From positions 1,426,001 through 1,490,000 of the forward strand of contig NC_089455.1 of assembly GCF_026210795.1 (NCBI RefSeq): a DNA stretch of 64,000 nucleotides, written 5' to 3'. Position numbers and translations under genes: made by a program. Shown here in pieces: positions 20,891 through 32,860 of the stretch. How positions within the stretch are numbered: the stretch's first letter is position 1; each line of letters begins with the position of its first letter. This stretch comes from Rhizophagus irregularis. Its lineage: Eukaryota; Glomeromycota; Glomeromycetes; Glomerales; Glomeraceae. The notes under the pieces are model-generated. The model had not been told where the DNA came from. It did no database searches and saw only the letters and a list, made by a program, of their open reading frames with translations.

Positions 20891-23800
20891 TTATAAATTA
20901 AATTTTCTATTTAATGGCATTATTGATATATAATTTTGTTTACCAACTCGAATATTTCTAATTTTTGTGGCTCTACACAATATTCTATGAACCGCTATTA
21001 GTGAATCACAACCTTCCTCATAGTATTCACCCTTCCATAATTCAGTGTTTGATAATTCTGGTTCTATAAACCTATGTTTAAACCAAATATCAGAGGAAGG
21101 TGCATTCTTATACCATTTGACATGCCAAAAGATGAGTTCTTGACCCTTCAGGTAACCTAAGTGTATGTTCAAAGTAATATTGAACCTCTCCTGGATATAT
21201 GTCAATTGTTTCATCACTAAATGCTTTCCATTTCGCAAGAATAGTTGAATTTGTTTCATGACGACCTGCAATTACAGATCCAAATATTTCTGAGCCAATT
21301 TGTAATCTTGCATGCTGGTTAATTTGTAAGTCCATAAATCCTAATATTTCATCATGATCTTTCTCATACAACATTTCATACCATTCACATAGAAACATTC
21401 GCAATTCTGAAGGAATAACAACTCTTAAATATGATGGTTTAAGCAGTTGACCTGGTATTGCTTCAGTACCATATATTTTAGATGTGCTATGTCTCATGGA
21501 TAGGAAATATTGTAACTCTTCTCTTTCTGCTGTAAGTGCCAAACTACCTATATAGGACCATAATCACGACAGCAATCAGGAATGTGAAGCGAAAGATGTA
21601 TATTACTTGTTATGAATTCTGGTCCATATGTGTTTTCTATAAGGTAAGCCATATCTTTTAATCTCTCTTGTGCTTCTTTTAAATCATCTTCAGTAATAAT
21701 TCTTGTTACCAAAAGATTACATGCTCGAACAAAATATCCTAAAATCTTTCTGTCATTATCATCTAACATATCCCACAAGATAGCTGTAGAATAAATCATA
21801 ATAAAGGTTTTCCATTGATCAGCAGTTAAGTTTGAAAATCCATCACTTCCAATCGCAATTTTTGGAGGAATACGACCAATATCAGAAGGTAATTTAACAT
21901 GATCCATTCTATTTTGTGCCACTCGAAGTTGTTCCATACTTAATTTTCCCTGGCTCACAAAAATAGATTTAATTATCCATTTTGCTACACCAAGAAAAAG
22001 GCAATGCATTGGATCTACTACAGCAAAACGTATGGGATCCATATATGGAAGACGAAGCAATTCAGACCAGCGTATACCATATTCTTTAAAATAATTTTCC
22101 CTAGAATTTTTTGAGTTGCATTGCAACCATTCATATGCATGTTTTCTATGTGATTCTGCGTTACTCAACTCATAGGTATGAACTCCTCCATAGTGATTTT
22201 TTCTATACTCTTCACTATAAACACTACGTTTCTCACACCTATGGCATTTCATTAATGCAGATCCATGTCCAAACAACTTTCGTGTGGCTGGTATATCTGA
22301 TGATCCAACAATTAATGCAACTTTAATGTCTAGACCATCAGGATAATGGTAAGTTTTTGGAACTCTCCAGCCCCTCCAGAGCTCTAAAAGCTCGTCTACA
22401 ATAGGGGCTAAATAATGATTAATACGATCTAATCAAAACCCAAATATATAATATTTTCAGGTTTATTCCTTTCTGATCTTGGTAAGTTACAAATAGATGC
22501 ATATATAGCACCTGTACTGTGTTGTGTATATGTAAATGGCTGAAACCAGTCAAGGTTAACAAGAAGACCTAAATTGGTTGTGGCAGTTTCTGATGTAAAA
22601 AATGGACTACCATCAAAAGAAAAGGTTTTCCACACATTACCATCATAAATATCTGAATAGATATTAACTCTTTCTCTTTGAACTCCTGATAATTTTAGCA
22701 TATCTTCAAAACCAGGTCGTTGGTATAACATACTTAATTGTTGACGAATACTTGGTTTAGGGTAAATCATACGAGGTTCAGCAATTATTCCACTTTCTCT
22801 TTTTTTAAGAATAGAAAGTGGATTATTGCATTTATTACGACGACTGGGTACTGGATTATTTGGAAATTCTTCATGTAGGCGATTTGCAATAGCAGTTTTT
22901 CCTTCTTCTTTGTATTCGACAATATTTTTAACATTATATAATTTATGACAATTGTTACATACAGTTAACTGCATTTTTGGTTGAAAGATATTTAATATTT
23001 TTTTTGCAAGATATAAGGATGCTGGAAAATTTTTAAATTGTGATTTATTTAAACGAGTAAGTACAATATGTAAGAATTTTATTAATGCTTCAAGTGCCAC
23101 ATCAGGTAATCGAAATCTTTGTTGAAATTTAAATAACCATATTATAATCTCAGTATTAATAGAATCACTTAAGCTTTCCATTACAAATACTTCATCATTA
23201 TCAAATTCAGGAGATGCAAAAAATTCTTCTATATCATCCTTCTCCTCCTCATCATTTCCATCATTATCATCATCTTCTTCTTCATTATAATCACCTTCAT
23301 CTTCACCATCATTATTCTCAGCACCATTATTTTCATCACCATTATCCTTATCACCGTCATTCTCATCACCGTCATTATCACTATCATCCTCATCATCATC
23401 ATTTTCTTCTTCTTCTTCATTGTAATATATATATTCATCATTATCCTTATTTTCATCAGGTGCTGGAATATGAAAATAAGAAGGATTTGGCAAGTATGGT
23501 GATGATGAAAATAATGTATGTATGTTTTCATTATTATTTGATTGGGATGAATCAGTTTCTTCATTGAAAAGATCAAAGACATTATTTTGTTGGAAAGAAT
23601 TAGGATTAGGACTTAATGCCCTTTTTCGCTTTTTTGTAGGGTTTGCATCTTGAATAATGATGGATTTTCTTTGTTTTCTTGCTATAATAGTATCTGCCTG
23701 ATTTTTTCTAGCATTCTCTAAGTTCCATAAATTTTTCTCCTTTGTGTGATCTTCTTGAGTGCGAAAATCAACCTTTGTGCCATTACAACGAATACAAAGA

Positions 23801-24036
23801 CATGGATACAGGTACCTTTTTTTGGATTTTATCAAATCGACCATCTTTGGTTTTTTAGATTTTATTGAATTATCCATTTTAGATTTTATTAAATAGGATA
23901 CAGAGGCAGATGATTTAACTTTACTTTTTTTTGATTTTATTAAATCAGACACAGAGGTTTCAATTTTAGTTTTTTTGGGTTTTACTAAATCAGACACAGA
24001 GGTAGAGGTAGAGGTTTTACTTTTTTTATTATTCAT
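20891..24036 (-). pseudogene. CACTA/EnSpm (Tnp2-type) transposase, decayed copy
   Basis: From ATG 24036: a basic repetitive N-terminus (SVSDLIKSKK repeats), a CLCIRC pair, a long acidic Asp/Glu/Asn tract (residues ~200-285), then the Tnp2 core with NLDWFQPFTYT, a KCHRCEKRSVYS finger, the hallmark VVDPMHCLFLGVAKW and the conserved DCCRDYGPI. Compared with the better copy at 61389-64000 it has lost ~25 bp near 22435 (frameshift after IIYLGF) and ~255 bp near 21545, which removes the SFWLFPFERLNGYIG segment and the intron; another frame change is at ~21110. DDE transposase of a cut-and-paste element; non-functional here. A divergent accessory gene starts 385 bp away at 24421. Confidence 0.8.
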
Positions 24037-24114
24037 TTTATTAAAATATATTTATTAAAATGTAAGTGTCAAGAAAGTTAAAGTTACAATTACTTAAATG
24101 AAGCTTATTTTTCA

Positions 24115-24290
24115 AAATCAGGGTTCGCGTTCAACACCTTTTGAAATCCAGTTACACATTCAATTCTTTCAGGGTCACGTTTTCTTTCAAAATCAGATTC
24201 GCGTTTAATTCTTTTTTAGATTAAAATTAGTTCGCGTTTAATTCTTTTTTTAGATTAGAATCAGTTCGCGTTTAATTCTTATTCACGCAT
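24115..24290. repeat. CACTA 5' subterminal tandem repeats
   Basis: Four or five diverged units of the form TTCGCGTTTAATTCTTTTTTAGATTA.. about 33 bp apart, in the gap between the divergent transposase and accessory genes. Iterated short motifs of this kind are typical subterminal binding sites of CACTA elements (established), here placed between the two promoters. Confidence 0.6.
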
Positions 24291-24420
24291 CCTATCATAA
24301 CATTTGCGTATTCATGTTTTTCATGTCTTTATGATTCTGAAATCAATATAAATTTACACAAACCCTTTTCTCCTCTTCTCAATCAAAATTTTATATTTCT
24401 ACTAAAATATATAAGTAATA

Positions 24421-26382
24421 ATGGATAGTGATCGGGAATCTAATTCTTCTTCTTCTTCCACTTCCTCTTCCTCTTCTACTTCTTCTTCCTCTTCCTCTTC
24501 CTCTTTATCTTCGTCTTCATCATCATATAAAATGATTAAAGCAAGTATTATTTATTATAATTTATTTATTATTTCTGGTTTTTTTTATTTTATTTATGTT
24601 TGCCTATTATTCTATAGCAAGAAGTGTTTATATGGGTCGACTCAGAACTAAAAGATATCTATAAAATAGACGAGAAACTAACTTGGGTCGAACAAAAGGA
24701 GAATATAGTTACGAAGCTACTGCCACCTCTATATAAGATTGTAAATAAAAAATACAGCATTACGAATAGAAAATTATTAAAAATGTTGTATAGACGGTGG
24801 CGTTCTAGACATTGTACAAGTAATATCAAAAATCAAGGAGATGAAAGAGTTAAACAAAACAAGAGAAGATCAAGTAAAAATTCAAGAATGCAAGAGGTAA
24901 GTAAATATTTAATTAATATGAAATAGAAATTTAGTTAACTTTAATGCATTTTATAATTACATTATTAGAAGAAAAAAAGAAGGGCGCACGCAACAAATTA
25001 CTTAATAGAGAATAAAAATAAATATATTCTCAGATATCCAGAAGAGGATCTAGTAAAGATTCTTAAGGATTCAGGTTACCACTCAGAAGAGTGGGAAGAA
25101 ACTGATCCTGAGGAAGAATGGCCTATTACGCAATCTGCAGTAGTTGAAGATGATGAAATTATTGAGGAAGCTATAAAACAAAAGTCATCATCAATATACA
25201 TTCATAATAAATGGTGGCGTTCTCCTGCAGTATGTATAATTTTTATTTTATTTGTTTTATTTATTAAAAATATTTATAATAATTTATTTATTTAAGCTTT
25301 TGAGATTATTACATGACTGAATTGATCCAACAGTTGAATTATTAAAAAAGAAACTATTAACTTTAAAACGTAAAAGAGCTCAATCAAGTCAATCAAGATA
25401 CAATACATCTAACGTGTTACCCATAGGTGTACCAAGTTAGTGTTTTAATCAGGATGCACTTGAACAATTTAACTATTCAAATGTCAATATTCCAGTATAT
25501 GACTATAATACTGATGATCAAGATAATACAGTAACACCTCCCTAAGTGCATACCTTCAGCCCCTGACTATGCGTACGTGTACTTAGGGAGGGTGTGCATT
25601 TATAGAACAGCCAATAGAAAAATAGATTTTGTTACACAATTAGGTTTCTGACAAAAATTTTTATTTATAAGTTTTAAATTTTTTTTATTAAACTCAAATC
25701 CAAATAAAACAACATATTTTGCGAAAATTTAGTGAAAATATGTGTTAATGTCAGTTTGCCGCATTAAACTATTTTTTTTGGCCCTAAAAAATTTTTCAAT
25801 CTTTCCCACTATCTGTCTCCTTAAAAAAAAATGTTCTTGCTATACTAATTTGGGATAATTGATCAAGTAAGATGTTCACACGCTTGTAATTTACTCCAAT
25901 TCATCTATAATTTAATTGATGATGTTATAGTAGTTGGTACTAACGAATTTCATAGTCAAATGTAATTGCTTGTAACTACAAAATAAAAGTTTACTGTTAT
26001 ATAGTTCGCTATGATTTCACTTCTAAATTGATAAATTAAATTAATTTAAAAATTAACCGTTATCAATGATTGGTCAAAATTTTGCAATAGTCACGTGAAT
26101 GCATTTATGGAGGGTATTCTAATATACCCGGGACTCAGATTTGCTTGCACGTGCAGAACATAGAGGGAGTGCACTTAGCTCTAAGTCCCGAGCTTAGGAT
26201 CAAGCTATGGAGTGCATATAGAGAGGGAATGCACTTATAGAGGGTGCAGCTTATAGGGGTGTTACTGTAGTGATAATGATATTGAAGATGAAAATAATAA
26301 TGAAGAAGAAATTCAAAACAGAACAAATTCTAGTAAAAAAAAAATCAAATCAAAAAAAAATAAGAAACATAAATCAAAATAA
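24421..26382 (+). CDS. CACTA accessory gene, split by a MITE
   Basis: Exon 1 from ATG 24421 codes MDSDRES and a poly-Ser run. The next piece, from about 24618, reads EVFIWVDSELKDIY .. RRWRSRH; after a third intron come YLRYPEEDLVKILKDSGYHS-type sequence, the acidic EEWEETDPEEEW and WWRSPA; the last piece has KRKRAQSSQSRYN and an Asp/Asn/Lys-rich tail ending at TAA 26380-26382. Removing the MITE at 25529-26267 plus one TA restores one frame across the breakpoint (DDQD|NSDNDIED). The exon 1-2 phase does not match and in-frame stops lie near 25318 and 25438, so the gene was already decaying. No family is recognised; placement opposite the transposase suggests a TnpA-like DNA-binding helper (inference). 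Confidence 0.5.
25529..26267. mobile_element. 739 bp mariner-type MITE
   Basis: Ends CAGTAACACCTCCC / GGGGTGTTACTG with TA at 25527-25528 and 26268-26269. The CAGT terminus and TA duplication are the Tc1/mariner/pogo pattern. Subterminal TAAGTGCA/TGCACTTA motifs recur on both sides. Non-coding. Inserted in the last exon of the CACTA accessory gene. Confidence 0.85.
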
Positions 26383-26639
26383 TTCTTTTTTTTATGTAAT
26401 ACTTGTTATAATCTAGTCTTAAATAAGTTTACTTTATTGGATTATATAATAAATTGAATGATTAAACTTTAGATCGAACAGATCTAATCTGATTTGATCT
26501 GCATAAAACCAAATATTAGCTAACATTTAGCAAAACAATGTATTTTGTTATATTTTATTTATTATAAGCTTATAAAAAATATCGAAATAGATTAATTAGA
26601 ACAAAATTTTAATTAACAAACATGTAATTTCAAAATATT

Positions 26640-26860
26640 ATTTAAATTAAAAAATCATACACATATCGGGTATTATATAACATATTGGTAACTAATAATT
26701 TAGATATCGGACACCTGGTAACCAATTAGATACATATCGGGTATATATATATGCATATTAACAACATATTAGGTATCCAATTTGATTTCTAATTGCGCAA
26801 AATTATATATAGATACCTGATGTATTTTCATGTGGTACTGTCTGATATTCATTTTTGGTT
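26640..26860. repeat. GGTACC-palindrome repeat, diverged
   Basis: Carries ACACATATCGGGTATTATATAAC, ATATTGGTAACTAATA and ATATCGGACACCTGGTA, all recurring at 28890-29310. Relatives of the units at 8276-8830 and 55348. Confidence 0.6.
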
Positions 26861-27093
26861 ACTAGAAAGCATTATTTATTGATTTATATAGCTAAGTTTA
26901 TCATGCTCTTAATCTTTAGATTATCAATTATAACGTCATGATTTTCTAAAAAATATTATAAAATAATGGTTTATTCCCCAATTTAACATTTTAACATCAA
27001 TTTTTTTTTCTTTTTTTCATAAGGGTTTTTTTTAAAAAGATAAAATGTACGTGTTTTTTATTTTTTTTCCTACATTTTTTTATTTCTATTAAA

Positions 27094-27829
27094 ATGTACA
27101 AAAAAAACCATGAACCTAATATTGAAAAACCTGAAAAAAGTAGGACGTTTCGTTACGAAGATGAAAAAATTGAAAAAACTGATAAAAATAAGATATTGTT
27201 GTTAGAAGGCTCAAAAGATCGCAAGTCAAGTTTATAAAGATGGAATAAAGGAAATTTATAAACTTACTGTTGACGCACTTAAAAAGAATGATTCGTAAGT
27301 AAAATAATTAATATAAAAATATAAATAAAAAGAAATTCCTAAATATAATTTTAAATATATTTTTTAGTTATGAAACAGATAAATATATTTCTTCGTTATC
27401 TCATATTAGCAATATTAGTAAGAAATTTTTAACAATTCACTTTCGAGAAAAAACGTCCTATTAATTTAGTTATTAATATAAAAATTTCCATTATATTTAT
27501 TATTAGTAACAACAGCTGCCAAGCACCAACAACCACAACAATCACAACAACAACCACTACAACCGTTACACCAGTCTAGTATTTATTAATTTAATACGAA
27601 ATTAAAGTTTATAAATTATCTAATGACTTATTATATAAAAATTTTTAAAATTACAAAAACAGGTGATTCATCAAAAATTTTTTGTTTATATTGCTATGGC
27701 CCACATTGGCTAGTAAATTGTCACCAAATACCTCCAAAATATAGGGGAAGTTGTATAAAGTGTTGGAAAAGTACCAGGCACCAAGCAAAGGATTGTAAAT
27801 CTAATAGACAGAAAGAGCCTTGGCGCTAG
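27094..27829 (+). pseudogene. Small CCHC zinc-knuckle protein gene
   Basis: Exon 1 starts MYKKNHEPNIEKPEKSRT and after a frame change near 27205 continues IASQVYKDGIKEIYKLTVDA to a GTAAGT donor at ~27295. A second piece reads YETDKYISSLSHISNISKK. After a Gln/Pro-rich stretch the last exon has two knuckles, CLYCYGPHWLVNC (C-x2-C-x3-H-x4-C) and CIKCWKSTRHQAKDC (C-x2-C-x5-H-x4-C), ending PWR at 27829. Zinc knuckles bind single-stranded nucleic acid and are common in Gag-like proteins, but there is no polymerase next to it. At least one frameshift; the exon chain is only partly secure. Confidence 0.45.
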
Positions 27830-27999
27830 AGCTTTTTTTTTATAATTTTTGTAAGTAAAATTTTAAAATTATTATTACTAATTTTTTGAATCTAATTATT
27901 TAACTTTTTTCAGATCAGATCGGCTGAAATTTTTTTTAATGTTTAAGTGGGGCAGCCAATTTCTTTTTTTTTAAGTCAGCAAAAATTTTTTTTTTCTTT

Positions 28000-28140
28000 A
28001 GTCCAATTGTGATTGGACTTAGTTCGATTGGGGTCGAACAGTATTCTGATTGTGGTCAGATGTAAAATTTTTTTTTTAGTCCAATTGTAATTGGACTTAG
28101 TTCGATGGGGGTCGAACAGCATTCTGATTGTGGTCAGATG
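28000..28140. repeat. Tandem triple-hairpin cassette
   Basis: Two copies (28000-28062, 28078-28140) of a 63 bp unit made of three back-to-back perfect inverted repeats: AGTCCAAT/ATTGGACT, GTTCGA/TCGAAC and TCTGA/TCAGA, with loops of 4-6 nt. Each copy is preceded by a T-rich tract ending in AG, as in a splice acceptor. No coding match. Function unknown. Confidence 0.7.
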
Positions 28141-28444
28141 TTCTTTTCGTAATATATTATAATATTCAATAATGTTTTTTTTATATTTTTTTTATCGTAT
28201 GAATAATTTTTAATATAATTTTTTTTAAAAAAAAAATAATAAAGTTTTATAAAAATTCCGTATATTAGGAATTATTTTGTAATCACAATACATATTTTAT
28301 TTTTAAAAGAACTTTTATATATAAAACCTACTAAAACACGATCTTTAGCCATGTCACATAAGAAATTGGTGTATTCAATATTAATGTAACGTTTTTTTTT
28401 AAGCAATGTACTTATAAGAATCAACATTTATATATATATATAGT

Positions 28445-28770
28445 ATCAGTAAAAAAAGAAAGAAATGTTAGTACGTTTCTTTAATATTAAAAAGAAACCC
28501 CCTCCTCCTCTATTTCTTACATTTCAAGTCTAAGTTTATTCAAAAAGTCTGAAAACCTAAAAAAAAACAAGAAAGAAATGTTAGTACGTTTCTTTAATAT
28601 TAAAAGGAAATCTCCCTTCTATTCCTTACTATGTTTCTTTAAAATTAACAAAAAGTTCTTCTCCCCTTCTCTATTTCTTATTACATTCCAATCCAGGTTC
28701 GTTCAAAAATCTAGTGAAAAAAAAAGTCCCGTTATTCTACAAATGAGAGATCCAGCATTCTAAAAAAAAG
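28445..28770 (-). other. Stem-loop micro-exons, second cluster
   Basis: On the minus strand, exons GTTTTCAGACTTTTTGAA.. (28553-28518) and ATTTTTGAACGAACCTGG.. (~28712-28687) lie between T-rich acceptors and GTAAGAAATAG / GTAATAAGAAATAG donors. The introns carry AAAGAAACGTACTAACATTT-type hairpins at 28459-28482 and 28572-28595 with the CTAAC branch motif. Same design as 15190-16565. Confidence 0.5.
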
Positions 28771-28889
28771 AATAAATATATATTTAAACGATCTTAAAGA
28801 TTATTAATGATCAGTCAGGTGACTGTCAATTAGATTTTAACCAATAAGCCTTAGATTTATCTCAAAAAAAAAATGAAATTATTAGAATT

Positions 28890-29310
28890 TTGTACAAATA
28901 TCGGTACCCGATATCTATTAGAAATATATTGGTGATTAATAGTTTAGATATCAGGGTCTTAATTTTTAGGTGTATTTTTAATGTGATAAATCGGGTACCT
29001 GATATGTAAAAATGCCCAATATATAACTGATTAGTCACTGATATATAGGTACCCGATATGTACCTGATAGAATCGATTTTGACCAGTGATACACATATCG
29101 GATACCTGATATATATTATATAACATATTGGTAACTAATAGTTTAGATATCGGACACCTGATAATTTAACTATATTTGAAGTTTCGCATTAAAAATCAAA
29201 TCGGGTACCCGATATATTGTTAATATGTATATATACCCGATATGTACCTAATTGGTTACCGATATATAAGTACCCGATATGTGTATGATAGATTCTTTTT
29301 TGACCTGTGT
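28890..29310. repeat. GGTACC-palindrome repeat array
   Basis: At least six palindromic or near-palindromic cores such as ATCGGGTACCCGATAT and ATCGGTACCCGATAT, mixed with ATATTGGTAACTAATAG. Related to 8276-8830, 26640-26860 and 55348-55660. Confidence 0.7.
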
Positions 29311-29740
29311 TAGAAGCGGATGTATACATCTAAATCACACAAAAAAATACCTACTTTTAAACAAACAACCAGGAATCAAAGGAGCAAAGTAACCACTCAC
29401 TGATATTAATATATCAAACCTACTGACAAGAGTTTGAACTACAAGAGGATGAATAAGAGTGAGTCCATAATATTATCAGAAGAAATCTCAAGTTGACAAT
29501 TTATGATGTTCAGCCATTTCATTCAAAGTTGTAAACCTTGAATCCTATGGTTTTGGTCAAAAGGCATACCAAATTAGACTGAACATAATGTTATTTTCTT
29601 GATTAATTTTTAAAGGGTTTGGATATAAGAAAATTGTTCAAAATTGTCCAAATTGTCCAATTGCCTAACACTGCATAGAGGAATTTACTTTTATTTTGCA
29701 TAATTTTTTTCCTAAATATTAAATCAAAAAAACTTTTAAA
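29311..29740. other. Spacer upstream of the Helitron gene
   Basis: No gene or structured repeat seen; may contain the Helitron 5' region, but no terminal motif could be fixed. Confidence 0.4.
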
Positions 29741-32561
29741 ATGACATATAAATCATTACAAGAAATTGATGAAGCCAGAAAAAGCCAGAAAAAAAAGGTT
29801 AAAAAATAAACAGCAAGCAATAAGAAGGTTCAATCCACAACAACTACAAATGCTAGAACAAGAAAACAAAAATCAAGAACTGCCATGACAGATGAACAAA
29901 AAACAAATATTCTTGAACAAGATAAACTTGCACATCAAACTAGGTATGCTGCACAACAAGAACAGTCTAAAAATTGGGTGTTATAATATAGACAATTATA
30001 TTGAAGATATGATGGAAGGTGATGAAATAATAAATGGTAGATATAGATTTGAAGGATGAAACAAAAGGATTTTGTTGTTTAGATGGACAAGTTATTTTAT
30101 CACCTTTACATGAAACTCCACCAATGTTATATAATTTGCTTACATCAAATGATCCAAATACAGAAACCTTATGTGGATAATATTGGAGCATACAATAGCA
30201 TATTTGCATTTACAACATTGGGAGTAAATATTGATGAAGATCTAGTAAATGCCAAAGAAGATGTTTATACTTTCTGAATTCAGGGTGCTCTATATCATAG
30301 AATTGGTGGATTAATGCCTAAAGAAAATTATCCACCAGCATTTGCTCAAATTTATTTTTATGATTCAAATATGGATAATCAACTTAAAAGAAGACAAGAA
30401 AATTTTCTACATTTGAATTCTGACATGTTGAGTGCATTACAAACTGAGTTGTGTGACATTAAAAATCCATTTGTTCATAATTTATAACAAGCTAAAAGTA
30501 TAAATAATATTGATGATATGAGATTAATTATTCATAAAATACATGGTAAAAATATGAGACAATATAATAAACCAACAGCCAGTGAAGTTGCAGTTATTTT
30601 TCTAGATTTTAATTATTTTAATCAAGTACCAAATCCAAGAGATATTGTTATCAGATGACATAAAGATAAGTTAAAACATATTAATGAACTATATGGTGCT
30701 TATGATCCTTTACAATATCCTTTATTATTTTCATATGGAGAATATGGATGGTATGATAGATCTTTTAATTGGATCTGAAATATCTAGAATAAATAAAGGT
30801 AAAGGCAGAGCAATAAAAATTGAATCCAATGAATTTAATGACAAGCAAGAAGAAGAGAAAGAAATTAAATCTGATGATGAACAAGAAATTGGAGATGAAC
30901 AAGCAGAAGTTAAATGAAAATGAATTACAATTAGAGAATTTGTAGCATATTGAATTCAGAAAAATTATTTCAACAATACTTGGTAGATCAATATGCTAAA
31001 TGGGAATCAAATAATTTAAGATGGTATAGAAACAATCAACAAAATCTCAGACAAGAAATATATTCAGGTTTACAAGATTTTACTTCAGATATGCAACAAT
31101 TGTATCAAGATTCCATGGCAATTGTTAGTGAATTTGGCAAACCTGATCTATTTATTACTGTTACTTGCAACCCAAATTATAGATGAACTTTTACCAAATC
31201 AACAAGCAAGTGACAGGTCAGATTTAGTTATAAGAGTTTTTAAATTGAAATTAAAATCAATTACTCATGATCTTTTTATAAAAGGTGTATTAAGGAAAAG
31301 TTATTGCTCATATTCATGTAATTGAATTTCAGAAATGAGGTTTACCACATGCACATATATTAATGATATTAGCACCAAAAGATAAACCAAGAATATCAGA
31401 TGATTTTGATAAATTGGTATGTGCAGAAATTCCAGATGAACAACAACAACCATTATTATATGAAACTGTTAGCAGAGGAAGGTTAAATCCTAATTTACCT
31501 TGCATAGAAAATGGAAAATGCAGTAAATATTATCCAAGAGATTTTGTTTCAATAACAGCAACAAATAAATTTGAATATATAGTATATAGATAAGAGATGA
31601 TGAACGTAAAATTATAAAAACAAGAACAACTATTGATAATAGATGGATTGTTCCCTATAATCCATATTTATATCAAAAATATAATTGTCATATTAATGTG
31701 GAAATATGTTTAAGTATGCGATCAGTAAAGTATCTTTATAAATATGAAATTACAAAATATTTTAATGCAAGATATGTTTCTGCTGCTGAAGCATATTGGG
31801 CGAATATTTAATTTTAAATTACAAGAAAGATCTCATAAAGTTGGAAGACTTCCAGTTCATTTATCTAAACAACAATCTGTAATTTTTCAGGAAAATCAAG
31901 ATATAACAACAATATTAGAACAATTTTCACACACAAAATTAACCTGTTATTTTGAAACCTGTGCAAGTAATCAAGAAGATTTGACAATTACAAGTTTATG
32001 CTATATTGATTTTCCAAAACATTTTGTTTGGAAAAATGGAAGTTGGCAATCAAGAAAAAAAGGTGGTGAAAAAGTAATCTCAAGAATGTATATGTGCAAT
32101 ATACAAGATAAGGAACGAAATTATTTAAAACTTTTATTAACTCAAATTCATAGAGCAATATCTTATGAGGCTATTCATACTATAAATGGAATTGTTTATA
32201 ATACTTTTGAAGAAGCAGTATGACACCTTGGATTATTAGATGAAGAGAATAATGAATTTGATAAATGTCTTGTTGTAATCTTCAAGAAATAAATCCCTTT
32301 ATTTTATTAAAGAATCATTTTGATAATTTAAATGAAGATTATATGCAACAACAAATAATGATTTTAGAATTGTAATTACAAAAACATTAATAGATATATA
32401 TTGAAAAATATCTTATTCCTTATGGTAAAACATTGTATGATTTTTCTATTACAAGACCTGATTACTCTTTAATAGAAGATTTTCAACAATCTGATATGAT
32501 AATGGAAGAATTAAATTATGATTCAACAGAATTTACAAAACTTTTTAGCAAATGTAGATTA
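29741..32561 (+). pseudogene. Helitron Rep/helicase gene, decayed and truncated
   Basis: From ATG 29741 (MTYKSLQEIDEARK). Helitron-like N domain: CCLDGQVILSPLHETPP (~30085), YNSIFAFTTLG (~30190) and the YHRIGGLMP segment (~30300). Rep endonuclease: two-His motif EFQK*GLPHAHIL (~31325-31355) and the tyrosine motif VKYLYKYEITKYFNARYVSA (~31725-31790). Rep nicks one DNA strand to start rolling-circle transposition. Damage: TGA at 30274, 30656, 31336 and 32221, many frame changes, and the helicase half ends at a MITE (32562) that inserted in the frame. Several TGA codons sit where the family has Arg. Confidence 0.75.
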
Positions 32562-32860
32562 CAGCTGATTGCAAAATTGTAAGACCACTCTATGATTTTC
32601 AATTTGAAAATTTGATATTTTGAATTTTTCAAAAGCAAGTTTAAATACCTATTTTAGTAATAACTTTAATCCCTTAAAATTAATAAAGATTTTAAAGTAA
32701 TTTATTTATATTGAACCATATGATATATTTCTATTTTTATTTAAGGAGTTGAATAAACAGGTTTTTAACTTGATTTTTTTACTGATTTTTGAAAAATTCA
32801 AAATATCAAATTAAAAAATTAAAAAATCATAGGGTGGTCTTACAATTTTGCAATCAGCTA
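32562..32860. mobile_element. 299 bp TA-flanked MITE (CAGCTGATTGC family), copy 1
   Basis: Inverted ends CAGCTGATTGCAAAATTG / CAATTTTGCAATCAGCTA with TA on both sides (32560-32561, 32861-32862). The inner stem AAGACCAC..GTGGTCTT follows. Two more copies at 40200-40466 and 45318-45616. Inserted in the Helitron frame. Confidence 0.8.

Noticed and set aside
23214-23567. His-rich plus-strand open frame
   Set aside because: Antisense shadow of the acidic Asp/Glu tract of the CACTA transposase; no codon signal of its own.
28000-28062. tRNA-like cloverleaf (GTTCGA arm)
   Set aside because: No acceptor stem, anticodon loop or A/B boxes in tRNA spacing; three independent hairpins instead.
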